From Vulcanimicrobiota bacterium (GTDB taxonomy: Bacteria > Vulcanimicrobiota > Vulcanimicrobiia > Vulcanimicrobiales > Vulcanimicrobiaceae): a stretch of 43,247 nucleotides of DNA. The notes below the pieces were generated by a model, which did no database searches, was not told the origin of the DNA, and worked only from the letters and a program-made list of their open reading frames with translations. Where the stretch lies: NCBI GenBank assembly GCA_028287525.1, contig JAQBPM010000267.1, positions 1 through 43,247 on the forward strand, written 5' to 3'. Shown here piece by piece: positions 25,778 through 33,994 of this stretch. The position numbers and the translations under genes are program-made. Position 1 is the stretch's first letter, and every line of letters begins with the position of its first letter.

Positions 25778-26910
25778 GCGCTGGTCATCCTTCTCTGCCT
25801 GGCGATCGGGCGCTCGAGGCGTTCCCAGGCGGCGTCAACGAGTTGTGCGAGGGTCGCGCCGAAGCGCTCGTGTCCGAACGTCTCTGCGTGCGCGCGGATG
25901 CGGCCGCGATCGAACGGAAGCCGCTCCAGGCGGTGCATCGCTTCGACGAACGCTTCAACCGTCTGCTCGCCGGCGAAGACGCCCGTTACGCCGTCGATGA
26001 TGGTCTCGCACGCCCCACCCTCGCCGAAGGCCACGACGGGACGTCCGCACGCCATCATCTCGACGGGTGCCATTCCAAAGTCTTCGAATGCCGGAAACAG
26101 CATGGCGCGCGCACCGCGCATCAGCGCCACTAGCTCGGCGTCGGAGACGTGTCCGCGATACTCGACGTGCGGCGCCTGCAGCACGTCGCGGCCGGGTCCC
26201 GTTCCGACGACGATCAGGCGCCGCCCGAGAACGGCCGTTGCCGCAACGGCGAGGTCGATGCGTTTGTACGGCACCAGGCGCGAGGCGACGAGGTAGTAGT
26301 CCGCGTCAACCGCGGTGCCGTGCGGAGTGAAGCGCGAGATGTCGATCGGCGGATGGAGAACGCGGCTGTCGCGGCCGTAGTGCTTTGCGATCCGGGCGCG
26401 CGTCGTCTCGCTGTTCGCGACGAACTCGTCGACGCGCCCGGCGGTGACGAAGTCCCACACCCGCAGGCGCCCGAGCATCGCGCTCGCAAGTGGACGAGCG
26501 GGCGCCGGAAGCGTGCGCAGCTCGTCGAACGGCCGCTCCCACAAGGCGCGCATGGGCGTGTGGCAATAGCAGATGTGGTGCTGGCGCGCGCTTCGCAGGA
26601 TCCCCTTCGCCGCCGTATGGTGCGAAGAAACGATGACGTCGTACTCCGTGAGGTCAAAACTTTCGACGGCTCCCGGATACAAGGGGAGGAACCATCGATG
26701 GCGCCGGGCTGCCCCCGGTATTCGCGCCAAGCCTGAGGAGCGGATGCGCGGCGCGAGCGACGCGGGGCCGTGGTCTTGCGAATACAGGATCGCGAAGATC
26801 GGCGCGTCGGGAAATGTCTGCGCCATCACCTCGACGCAGCGTTCCGCGCCGCCCCGCTGGACGAGCGGATCCGATACGATGGCGACGCGCGGACTACGCG
26901 ACCGCGGCAT
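25774..26910 (-). CDS. Family 4 glycosyltransferase (WbaZ-like)
   Basis: 378 aa from ATG 26910. PRVAIVSDPLVQRGGAERCV opens the N-terminal domain, and HHICYCHTPMRALWERPFDE is the landmark of the WbaZ-type mannosyltransferase group. The donor domain has YLVASRLVPYKRIDLAVAA, LIVVGTGPGRDVL and LFPAFEDFGMAPVEMMACG. It is the third gene of a minus-strand glycosyltransferase set, overlapping the gene before it by 17 bases. It probably serves the same polymer as the plus-strand operon that ends nearby, or a side chain of it. Donor sugar not determinable. Confidence 0.87.
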   Translation of the reverse strand: MPRSRSPRVAIVSDPLVQRGGAERCVEVMAQTFPDAPIFAILYSQDHGPASLAPRIRSSGLARIPGAARRHRWFLPLYPGAVESFDLTEYDVIVSSHHTAAKGILRSARQHHICYCHTPMRALWERPFDELRTLPAPARPLASAMLGRLRVWDFVTAGRVDEFVANSETTRARIAKHYGRDSRVLHPPIDISRFTPHGTAVDADYYLVASRLVPYKRIDLAVAATAVLGRRLIVVGTGPGRDVLQAPHVEYRGHVSDAELVALMRGARAMLFPAFEDFGMAPVEMMACGRPVVAFGEGGACETIIDGVTGVFAGEQTVEAFVEAMHRLERLPFDRGRIRAHAETFGHERFGATLAQLVDAAWERLERPIARQRRMTSA

Positions 26911-28030
26911 CGATCACGCGGACGGTCTGCGAGGCGATGTGCGCGGCGTCGAAGCGGCTGATCCCCGCGCGCGCCGCGATGCGGGCGGCGCCCAACCGCT
27001 CCGGGTCGCGCAGATAGGCGACGATCGCGGTAGCGAACGCCTCTTCGTCGCCGGCCGGAACGGCACGTCCCGTGACGCCTTGTATCACCGTCTCTGCCGC
27101 GCCGCTGTCGTCGAAGCAGACACTGGGCGTCCCGCACGCGGCCGCCTCGATCACCGCGCGGCCGAACGCCTCGCGCGTCGAACAGTTGCAGTTGACGTCA
27201 CTCGCGGCATAGATGCCGGTAGCGTCGTCGGTCCAGGGCAAGAACACGATGCGATCGCCCAGCCCCAGGCGCTCGGCGAGCGCGTGCAGCTCGGGGACGA
27301 AGTCCGCGTCGCGAAAGACGGGGGCGCCTGCGATCACGAAACGCGCCGGGATCGACTCGTTGACGCGCGCCGCGATGCGCAAGAATCGGTCGTGACCTTT
27401 CCAGCGGTTGATGCGGCCGACCAGCGAGACCACCGGCAGATCGTTCGGCAGGCCGAGCGCCGCGCGCGCGCCGGCCCTCTCCGGGACCCGGGCGTAGCGA
27501 TCGAGGTCGAGCGGTGCATAGATCACGCTGGTGGGTCCGGCGGCGATCGTATCGGCGACCATCTGCGAGCATGCGATTCGCGCGCGCGACCCCAGCCGCG
27601 CGGCGACGCGAAGCGCGGTCAGCCCCTTTCCGGCGATCATGTCGTGAAAGTGCATCACGCACGGGACGCCGGCGAGGCGCGCGGCCAACGCGCCGATGAG
27701 ATGCGCCTTCATCGAGTTGGTGTAGACGGCGTCGACGCGCCGCCGCGCCAGGATCGTGCCAAGGCGGCGGGCGGCGTCCGATGCGGCAAATGCCGCCCCG
27801 AACCGCAACCGTTCCCGCGTGGAGCGCAGGATCGCCGGGTGGACCGGGACGATCCCGACGTCACAGCCGCCGGAGCGCAGGCGCTGCGCGAACGCCCCGT
27901 CCTCGAACAGCACGATCGACGGTTCGATCGCGTCATGTGGAAGGTGTTTGAGCAGCGTGGCCAGGGTCTGTTCGGCGCCGCCGGCAGTCGCGCCGACGTG
28001 ATCGACGAACGCGACGCGCAGCGGCTTCAC
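26894..28030 (-). CDS. Family 4 glycosyltransferase
   Basis: 378 aa from GTG 28030 (GTGA overlap with the gene upstream). LRVAFVDHVGATAGGAEQTL marks the GT4 acceptor domain; VDAVYTNSMKAHLIGALAAR and VMHFHDMIAGKGLTAL follow. The donor domain has VVSLVGRINRWKGHDRFLRI and CNCSTREAFGRAVIEAAACG. The enzyme is soluble or peripheral. The frame is open well upstream of this GTG but that part is antisense-like to the neighbouring gene, and the GT4 N-terminal strand begins right at the chosen start. Sugar specificity unknown. Confidence 0.88.
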   Translation of the reverse strand: MKPLRVAFVDHVGATAGGAEQTLATLLKHLPHDAIEPSIVLFEDGAFAQRLRSGGCDVGIVPVHPAILRSTRERLRFGAAFAASDAARRLGTILARRRVDAVYTNSMKAHLIGALAARLAGVPCVMHFHDMIAGKGLTALRVAARLGSRARIACSQMVADTIAAGPTSVIYAPLDLDRYARVPERAGARAALGLPNDLPVVSLVGRINRWKGHDRFLRIAARVNESIPARFVIAGAPVFRDADFVPELHALAERLGLGDRIVFLPWTDDATGIYAASDVNCNCSTREAFGRAVIEAAACGTPSVCFDDSGAAETVIQGVTGRAVPAGDEEAFATAIVAYLRDPERLGAARIAARAGISRFDAAHIASQTVRVIDAAVA

Positions 28031-29166
28031 GCCGCCGCCCGGTAGATGTCCGCTATGCGCCCGGCGATCGCCGGCCACGAGAACCCGCGCACGTAGCGGA
28101 TGCATGCCTCCTCGGAGGGAAGCGCGATCCGCCCGGTGAGCGCATCGCTCAAGCCGCGCGCAAGGGAACGTGCGTCGCACCCGTCGAGCACGAGCGCCGG
28201 GTCGAGCATGTTGACCGTATCGGGCAGACCGCTGACCGGCGTGACGAGCGCCGGCGTCCCGCACGCGAGCGCCTCCAGCGCGACCAGGCCGAACCCTTCG
28301 AGCGACGTCGTCGGGACGATGGAGACGTCGGCCGCGCGATAGATGGCCGGCAGGGCGCGCGGATCGACGAAACCGGTCAGATGCACCCATCGTTCGAGCC
28401 CGCGCGAAGCGACCTGCGAACGGAACGTCTCCTCGAGCGGGCCGGTGCCGGCGATCACGAGGAGCACGTCGGGGATCACGCGGCGGAGCGCGTCGACGGC
28501 ATCGATCAGGTTTTCGATCCCCTTTGCGCGCACCAATCGGCGCACCGCGACGACGGTTGGGCGATCGGTGGGCCAGCCTAAGGCTCGGCGCACCTCGGAG
28601 CGCGGCCGCTCATCGTGGAACCAGTCGAGATCGACGCCGCCGGGGACGACCGAGATCGCGTCAGGATTGACGCGGTAGCGCTCGGCCAGCAGCTGCGCGT
28701 ACGCCCGCGAAAGCACGATGAACCGCGCGCCGCGCGCGTACACGATACGCTCGAGGAGCGTCTTTGCCAGAACGACTGCCGGTGAGGCGCCTTCGGATGC
28801 GCCCTCGAGCGCCCACGATCCGTGGAAGTGCACGACGTGCGGCCGCGAGCGCAGACGGTCGAGGACCGGAAACGCGTACGGAGCGAAGTGCGAAACCACG
28901 ACGTCACTCTCGGCGAGCGAGCGTGTGATGCTGCGGCGCAACGCGCTCCATCGGCGGAACATGCCGACGTCGTCGGGGGCAAACGACTCGAGCACGGCCG
29001 CCCCATCTCGCCCGCTGGCGTCGCCGGCGATGAGGGCCCGTGTGCGCACTCCCTGCGGCGGCAACGCGCGCAGCAAGTTGAAGAAGTACACGTCGAGGCC
29101 TCCGCCACGCTCACGCGTACCCGTCATGCCGAGCTGGAGCACGCGGAGCGCAGCGGTCTCTCCCAC
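28027..29166 (-). CDS. Family 4 glycosyltransferase
   Basis: 379 aa from GTG 29166. LRVLQLGMTGTRERGGGLDV and DVVVSHFAPYAFPVL lie in the N-terminal domain, PHVVHFHGSWALEG follows. The donor domain has TVVAVRRLVRAKGIENLIDA, VLLVIAGTGPLEE and VPTTSLEGFGLVALEALACG. First of the three coupled minus-strand glycosyltransferases. It starts 51 bp after the stop of the glycosidase lipoprotein at 29218-30579 with no terminator between them, so the lipoprotein and the three transferases may share one transcript. Confidence 0.88.
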   Translation of the reverse strand: MGETAALRVLQLGMTGTRERGGGLDVYFFNLLRALPPQGVRTRALIAGDASGRDGAAVLESFAPDDVGMFRRWSALRRSITRSLAESDVVVSHFAPYAFPVLDRLRSRPHVVHFHGSWALEGASEGASPAVVLAKTLLERIVYARGARFIVLSRAYAQLLAERYRVNPDAISVVPGGVDLDWFHDERPRSEVRRALGWPTDRPTVVAVRRLVRAKGIENLIDAVDALRRVIPDVLLVIAGTGPLEETFRSQVASRGLERWVHLTGFVDPRALPAIYRAADVSIVPTTSLEGFGLVALEALACGTPALVTPVSGLPDTVNMLDPALVLDGCDARSLARGLSDALTGRIALPSEEACIRYVRGFSWPAIAGRIADIYRAAA

Positions 29167-29217
29167 GCCGGTATCGTAGCGCGGCAGCCGACCGCAAGCG
29201 CCCCCGTGACCGGTGGT

Positions 29218-30579
29218 TTAGGGTGTGACGTCGAGCAAGGTAGGACTGCCCCCGATGTTCAGCGTGACCGAGGCCGCCGAAGCGACGGTCCCCGTCACCA
29301 CGTTCCCGGCATCGTCGAAGGACGTCGAGCGAAGTCTCGACGGGGTGCGGGCGAAGGTCAGGCGCGTCGCCTGCGGCGAGAGCGCGAGCGGCGTATTCGT
29401 ACGCGCATCCCACTCAGGCGCCTCGAGCCATAGCGCTAGGACGAACGATCCGTCCCGTTTTTGGAACAGGGCGTGGTGAACTTGCGCCGGCGCAGCCAGC
29501 GTGTACGACAGAGATCGCGGCACGACCGGCGTGCCCGGATCGCTCAGGTGTGCGAGCAGGTTTTTCACCGCGGCGTAGGCGGGCTTGATGGTCCCCCTGC
29601 CGTCCGTCAGGCCGTAGCTGCCGAAATACCCGCCGCCTTCGTCGACGAGCTCGTAGACGTACGTTCTCGGAACATGCGCGTTCCACGCCTCCAGCAGCGT
29701 CCGCACGGTGTACCGCGCTTTCGTCGCGGGCGGCACGTATACGGTATTCGACGTATCCCCATAGCCCGTTTCCGTGATGTAGACGGGCTCTGCGCCCGTC
29801 GGTTGCGCCGCGATCGCGAGGTCATAGCCGAGCGAACCATAGACGCCGAACGAGTTCCCGCCGCCCCATCCGGGCGTGCCGGGATTTCGCGCGGCAAAAT
29901 AGGCGTGCAAATTCCCCACATCACTCGTCGCGGCGACGGAGCCGAGTGCCGCATACGCCGACTGGCTGGTGAGCGACGGCGCAACGACGGTGACGCCGCG
30001 CATCGCCTTGACCGTCGAGTGGAGCCACTGCTGCACGGATCGGTCGGTCTGCGGCCAGTTCGTGTCGCTTGCGGGATGCGAGGCATCCCATTCGTTGAGG
30101 CCTTCATACGCGTCCGCCGTCCGTGAGGTGCACGAATCCCACGTCGTGACGTCGGTCGGACTCATCCAATGCGCGACGATGAAGTCGCCATGGATTCCCT
30201 GCGATGCGAGCTGGCGAAAGTTGGAGCACAGGCTCGTATTTCCCGTATAGACGCCGTCGCGGACGTGACGAACGCCTAACCCTACGAGAAGATTGTCAAC
30301 AGCGCTGAAATTGTTTCCGTAGAGCGTTCCATAGTATCCCAGGTGGACGTTGACGCCGACGGAGTCGACGAAGGCATCCGCACCGCGAGCGGTCTCGGCG
30401 CTCGTACTTTGCAGTACTGACTCGGTCGTCAGCATCGCGCTGCTCGGGGCGGCGCCCGAGCTCGCGACGACACCGGGGTTCGGAACGGCGCCGGATCCGC
30501 CGCCTCCGCATGCGGAAAGTGCGACCATCGACACAGAGCAACACAGTGCCGCGGTCAAGCGGCATAGACTTGAATTCAA
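29218..30579 (-). CDS. GH-A-like glycosidase lipoprotein, paralogue A
   Basis: 453 aa from TTG 30579 (GAGAGA upstream). The leader MNSSLCRLTAALCCS ends at lipobox LSAC (Cys24), followed by a Gly-rich and Ser/Thr-rich linker. The barrel begins DAFVDSVGVNVHLGYYGTLY at ~68. Key positions are Cys118 and Cys150 (32 apart), Glu163 in YEGLNEWD (acid/base position) and Glu270 in YITETGYG (nucleophile position), 107 residues apart. A C-terminal beta-rich part follows with FVLALWLEAPEWD. This is the family of the domain fused to the flippase at 14190-17018. It should act on a polysaccharide outside the inner membrane; substrate unknown. It may head a transcript with the three GT4 genes. Confidence 0.85.
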   Translation of the reverse strand: MNSSLCRLTAALCCSVSMVALSACGGGGSGAVPNPGVVASSGAAPSSAMLTTESVLQSTSAETARGADAFVDSVGVNVHLGYYGTLYGNNFSAVDNLLVGLGVRHVRDGVYTGNTSLCSNFRQLASQGIHGDFIVAHWMSPTDVTTWDSCTSRTADAYEGLNEWDASHPASDTNWPQTDRSVQQWLHSTVKAMRGVTVVAPSLTSQSAYAALGSVAATSDVGNLHAYFAARNPGTPGWGGGNSFGVYGSLGYDLAIAAQPTGAEPVYITETGYGDTSNTVYVPPATKARYTVRTLLEAWNAHVPRTYVYELVDEGGGYFGSYGLTDGRGTIKPAYAAVKNLLAHLSDPGTPVVPRSLSYTLAAPAQVHHALFQKRDGSFVLALWLEAPEWDARTNTPLALSPQATRLTFARTPSRLRSTSFDDAGNVVTGTVASAASVTLNIGGSPTLLDVTP

Positions 30580-30593
30580 ATTCTCTCATCCCT

Positions 30594-30634
30594 CGCTGCG
30601 TCTTGCGCAGCGGACGCGAACACATGCTGTTCGC
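30594..30634 (-). promoter_or_regulatory. Structured 5' leader of paralogue A: two stem-loops
   Basis: Two adjacent hairpins lie 15-55 nt before the start. Stem 1 pairs 30594-30600 with 30606-30612 (CGCTGCG/CGCAGCG). Stem 2 pairs 30616-30622 with 30628-30634 (GCGAACA/TGTTCGC, loop CATGC). The same two hairpins occur before paralogue C with paired base changes. Paralogue B lacks the whole segment. Confidence 0.5.
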
Positions 30635-30639
30635 AAGTC

Positions 30640-30700
30640 CTATCGGCACGGCGAGCGCCCACAAGAGCAAATTTACGAGCGTGTGAGCGTCGTCTCGACC
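30640..30700 (-). promoter_or_regulatory. Shared upstream block of the lipoprotein paralogues, copy A
   Basis: This ~60-bp block aligns without gaps to 32232-32290 and 33831-33890. On the plus strand it carries TATCGGC, AAATTT (28 bases on) and GTGTGAGC (40 bases on). It is the best candidate for the promoter or a regulator site of this gene. Confidence 0.5.
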
Positions 30701-30783
30701 ACCCTACAAGGGAGGGATCGCACTGCAGCGACGGGCCGCTATCGCTCTACAACTGCTGAGCGAGCGGTGCTTCCGTTTCGGCG

Positions 30784-30802
30784 AAAAACCGTGCCAGCAC
30801 GG
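30784..30802 (-). terminator. Intrinsic terminator of paralogue B
   Basis: On the minus strand CCGTG-CTGG-CACGG forms a 5-bp stem 17 nt after the stop codon, followed by TTTTT. Confidence 0.6.
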
Positions 30803-30818
30803 CCCGAAATCGGTTCCG

Positions 30819-32225
30819 TCAGGACGTGATGTCGAGCAAGATAGGACTCGCGCCGACCTGTATCGTCAGCGCGCCGGCCGGAGCGACCGCGGTCGTCGAT
30901 GCGTTGCCGTTGTCGTCGAACGCCGTCGTGTGAAGCGACGACGGCGAGCGACCGAACGTCAGGAGGGCGGCTTGAGGCGCGACCGCGACCGAGTGGTTCC
31001 CGTTCGGATCCCACTCGGGCGCCTCGAGCCACAGCGCCAGGACGAACGAGCGATCGCGCTTTTGGAACAGTGCGTGATGAACCTTGGCGGGCACGGTCAG
31101 CGTGTACGCGAGGGATCCCGGCGCGATTGGGGTTCCCGGATCGCTCAGGTGCGCGAGCAGATTCTTTACGGCGGAGTATGCGGGCTTGACGGTCCCGTTC
31201 GCGTCGGTCAAGCCGTAGCTGCCGAAATCTCCGCCGCCGTTATCGACGAGCTCGTAGACGTAGGTCCGTGTGACGCCGGCGTTCCAGTTCTCGAGCAGCG
31301 TGCGCATCAGGTAACGCGCCTTCGTCCCGGCCGGAACCGCGTACGAAGTGCCCGGGGCGTCGCCGTAGCCGCTCTCGGTGACGTACATCGGCTTCGTTCC
31401 CGTGGGCTGACGAGCGATCGCGAGATCGTAATCGAGCGCACCGTAGACGCCGAACGAGTCCCCGCCGCCCCACCCGGCCGTGCCGGGATTTCGCCCCGCG
31501 AAATAGACGTGAGCATTGCCGACATCACTGCTCGCACCGAGCGCTCCGACCGTCGCGTACGCCGATTCGCTGGTGAGCGAGGGCGCCACGACCGTCACGC
31601 CACGCGTCGATCTCACCGTCGAGGAGAGCCACTCTTGGACGGACGCGTCGGTTTGCGACCAGTTTCCGTCAGTCGCGGGATGCGAGGTGTCCCACTCGTT
31701 GAGGCCCTCGTACGCATCCGCAGTCCGCGCAGTACACGAGTCCCATGCCGTGACGTCGCTCGGGCTCATCCAGCTGCCGACGATGAAGTCGCCGTGTATG
31801 CCGAACGAGGCGAGCCGGCTGAAGTTCGAGCACAGGCTCGTCTGCCCGGGAGAGATACCGTCGCGGACGTGGCGGATTCCGAGTCCCGTGAGCAGCGATG
31901 CTATGGCGGAGAAATTGTCGCCGTAGAGCGTCCCATAGTAGCCGAGGTGGACGTTGACGCCCACGGAGTCGACGAAAGCGTCCGCGGCACGAGCGGCCTC
32001 GGACGGGCCGAGGTTCGGGCTGGGAGTCGAACTCGGACTCGCAACGGGGCTCACGACCGGGCTCGGGCCCGTGCTTGGCGTCGGGGCTGCGCTTGCGCTC
32101 GGGCCCGCGACGAGGTCGGCGTTCGGAACGAGACCGGGCCGGCTGCCGCCTCCGCATGCCGCGAGCGTGAGAAGCAACAGCGAGCAAAACGATGCCGTGA
32201 TGACGCGGCATAGGTTTGAGTACAC
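30819..32225 (-). CDS. GH-A-like glycosidase lipoprotein, paralogue B
   Basis: 468 aa from GTG 32225. MYSNLCRVITASFCSLLLLT leads to lipobox LAAC (Cys24). The linker (~45-75) is a Pro/Ser/Thr/Val repeat tract (TPSTGPSPVVSPVASPSS), longer than in the other copies. The barrel has ADAFVDSVGVNVHLGYYGTL, Cys132/Cys164, Glu177 in YEGLNEWD and Glu284 in YVTESGYG, in the same register as copies A and C and the flippase fusion. No strong ribosome site is seen; the shared upstream block sits only seven bases before the start, so the transcript may be nearly leaderless. A terminator follows, so it is probably a single-gene unit. Confidence 0.85.
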   Translation of the reverse strand: MYSNLCRVITASFCSLLLLTLAACGGGSRPGLVPNADLVAGPSASAAPTPSTGPSPVVSPVASPSSTPSPNLGPSEAARAADAFVDSVGVNVHLGYYGTLYGDNFSAIASLLTGLGIRHVRDGISPGQTSLCSNFSRLASFGIHGDFIVGSWMSPSDVTAWDSCTARTADAYEGLNEWDTSHPATDGNWSQTDASVQEWLSSTVRSTRGVTVVAPSLTSESAYATVGALGASSDVGNAHVYFAGRNPGTAGWGGGDSFGVYGALDYDLAIARQPTGTKPMYVTESGYGDAPGTSYAVPAGTKARYLMRTLLENWNAGVTRTYVYELVDNGGGDFGSYGLTDANGTVKPAYSAVKNLLAHLSDPGTPIAPGSLAYTLTVPAKVHHALFQKRDRSFVLALWLEAPEWDPNGNHSVAVAPQAALLTFGRSPSSLHTTAFDDNGNASTTAVAPAGALTIQVGASPILLDITS

Positions 32226-32231
32226 GTTTTT

Positions 32232-32290
32232 CTATCGGCGCGGCGCGCGCCGTCAGGATCGAATTCGCACGGATGTGAGCATCGTCGCGC
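32232..32290 (-). promoter_or_regulatory. Shared upstream block of the lipoprotein paralogues, copy B
   Basis: TATCGGC at 32233, GAATTC 28 bases on and ATGTGAGC 40 bases on, in exact register with copies A and C. In copy B the block lies directly against the gene start, because the ~55-nt hairpin leader is missing. Confidence 0.5.
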
Positions 32291-32330
32291 GCGCTGCGCG
32301 CGGAAGGAATTTCAACGCAGCGAGGCTGTC

Positions 32331-32365
32331 GAGCGAAAGAAAGAACGCCCTGTTGCAGGGCGTTC
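32331..32365 (-). terminator. Intrinsic terminator of paralogue C
   Basis: A perfect 10-bp stem, GAACGCCCTG/CAGGGCGTTC (32343-32352 with 32356-32365) and a 3-base loop, follows the stop at 32400; the minus strand then reads TTTCTTTCG. Confidence 0.75.
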
Positions 32366-32399
32366 GGTGATATTCCATGACGTCGGAACAGAGCGAGCG

Positions 32400-33764
32400 C
32401 TAGGGCATGATATCGAGCAAGGTAGGGCTCCCTCCGACGGAAAGGGTAACCGCGCCGCTCTGGGCGAGCGCCTGCGTCGTTACGTTGCCGCCGTCGTCGA
32501 ACGACGTCGTGCGCAGCATCGACGGCACGCGGCCGAACGTCAAGACCGTTGCTTGCGGGGCAACCGCGATCGGGACGTTCGCGTTCGGATCCCACTCCGA
32601 GACCTCGAGCCACAGCGCGAGGACGAACGATCCGTCGCGCTTTTCGAATAGCGCATGGTGAACCTGCGCCGGCGCGGCGAGCGTGTATGCGAGCGATCGC
32701 AGCGTGACGGCTCTACCCGGATCGCTGAGGTGCGCGAGCAGATTTTTCACCGCCGTGTACGCGGGCTTGACGTTCCCGTTGCCGTCCGCCAGGCCGTAGC
32801 TCCCAAAATATCCGCCGCCTTCGTCGATAAGCTCGTAGAGATACGTCCGTGAAAGCTTTGCATTCCACGCTTCCAGCAGCGTCCGCAACGTGTATCGTGC
32901 TTTGGTTGCAGGCGGCACGTATACCGTGTCGGACGTATCACCGTAACCCGTCTCCGTCACGACGATCGGTTTCGTCCCAGTCGTTTGCCGCGCGATGGCG
33001 AGGTCGTACTTCAGCGAACCGTAAACGCCGAAAGAGTCACCGGCTCCCCATCCGGTCGTGCCGGGATTCCGCGCCGCGAAGTAGACGTGCGCATTGCCGA
33101 CGTCGCTCGTGGCGGCGACGGAGCCGAGTGCGGCGTACGCCGACTCGCTGGTGAGCGACGGAGCGAAGACCGTGACCGGACGCATCGCTTTGACGGTGGA
33201 GTAGAGCGACTGCTGCACCGACGCGTCGGTTTGCGGCCAGTTCGTGTCGGTTGCGGGGTGCGAGATGTCCCACTCATTGAGGCCCTCGTACGCATCCGCC
33301 GTCCGCCCGGTGCACGAGTCCCACGTCGTGACGTCGGTCGGGCTCATCCACGAGCCGACGATAAAATCACCGCGTATACCGTGCGCTCCGAGTTGGCTGA
33401 ACTCGGAGCACAGGTTCGTCCACCCGGGAGAGATGCCGTCGCGGATATGCCGAATCCCCAATCCGGTGAGCAGGTTTTGCACGGCGGTGATATCGCTGTA
33501 GCGCGTCCAATAGTAGCCGAGATGCACGTTGACGCCGACGGAGTCGGCGAAGCTTGCCGCGCGACGCGGCATCTCGGTGAGGCTCGTACTTTTCGCCGTC
33601 GCGGCGGTGACGAGCGTCGTATCGTTTGCGGCGAGGCCGGAGTCCGCAACGACGCCGGCATTCGGGACGACGCCGGATCGGCCGCCGCCTCCGCATGCCG
33701 CCAGCGCGACCGCCAGCAATGAGCAACACAATGCCGCTCTGAAGCGGCACAGGCTCGAATACAC
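32400..33764 (-). CDS. GH-A-like glycosidase lipoprotein, paralogue C
   Basis: 454 aa from GTG 33764. This start is preferred to an in-frame one 13 codons upstream because GGAAGGA lies five bases before it and the resulting N-terminus (MYSSLCRFRAALCCS) matches copies A and B. Lipobox LAAC gives Cys24. The barrel starts ASFADSVGVNVHLGYYWTRY; Cys119/Cys151, Glu164 in YEGLNEWD and Glu271 in VVTETGYG keep the family spacing (32 and 107). It has its own terminator and its own structured leader, so it is probably a single-gene unit. Substrate unknown; likely the exopolysaccharide made by the neighbouring loci. Confidence 0.85.
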   Translation of the reverse strand: MYSSLCRFRAALCCSLLAVALAACGGGGRSGVVPNAGVVADSGLAANDTTLVTAATAKSTSLTEMPRRAASFADSVGVNVHLGYYWTRYSDITAVQNLLTGLGIRHIRDGISPGWTNLCSEFSQLGAHGIRGDFIVGSWMSPTDVTTWDSCTGRTADAYEGLNEWDISHPATDTNWPQTDASVQQSLYSTVKAMRPVTVFAPSLTSESAYAALGSVAATSDVGNAHVYFAARNPGTTGWGAGDSFGVYGSLKYDLAIARQTTGTKPIVVTETGYGDTSDTVYVPPATKARYTLRTLLEAWNAKLSRTYLYELIDEGGGYFGSYGLADGNGNVKPAYTAVKNLLAHLSDPGRAVTLRSLAYTLAAPAQVHHALFEKRDGSFVLALWLEVSEWDPNANVPIAVAPQATVLTFGRVPSMLRTTSFDDGGNVTTQALAQSGAVTLSVGGSPTLLDIMP

Positions 33765-33779
33765 GTTTTCCTTCCCTTT

Positions 33780-33823
33780 CGCTGCACCACGCACAGCGGA
33801 CACGAAACAACATCCTTGTTCGT
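33780..33823 (-). promoter_or_regulatory. Structured 5' leader of paralogue C: two stem-loops
   Basis: Stem 1 pairs 33780-33784 with 33794-33798 (CGCTG/CAGCG). Stem 2 pairs ACGAA-A-CAA (33802-33810) with TTGTTCGT (33816-33823), eight pairs with one bulged A and loop CATCC. It corresponds to the leader of paralogue A; the closing G-C pair of stem 2 in A is an A-T pair here. Confidence 0.5.
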
Positions 33824-33830
33824 AAGAATC

Positions 33831-33890
33831 GTATCGGCGCGGCGCGCGCGATAAGGAGGGAATTCTTGCTGGTGTGAGCGCCGTCTCGCC
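33831..33890 (-). promoter_or_regulatory. Shared upstream block of the lipoprotein paralogues, copy C
   Basis: TATCGGC at 33832, GAATTC 28 bases on and GTGTGAGC 40 bases on, matching copies A and B without gaps. Confidence 0.5.
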
Positions 33891-33904
33891 GGACCGGCGT
33901 CAAG

Positions 33905-33933
33905 AAAACGAAAACGCCCGTCTTGCAGAGCGT
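33905..33933 (-). terminator. Intrinsic terminator after the response regulator
   Basis: On the minus strand ACGCTC-TGCAAGAC-GGGCGT forms a 6-bp stem (one G-U pair) followed by TTTTCGTTTTC. It lies about 60 nt after the regulator stop at 33995. Confidence 0.5.
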
Positions 33934-33994
33934 CGTTCGCTGGTTGCGCTTGTGAGAGGCCGAGCGTTACCGGCCTTTGGCTAGCCTCGAGCCG

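Noticed and set aside
29167-29217. Possible terminator between lipoprotein A and the GT4 genes
   Set aside because: No stem followed by T-run is visible, so it is treated as a transcribed junction.
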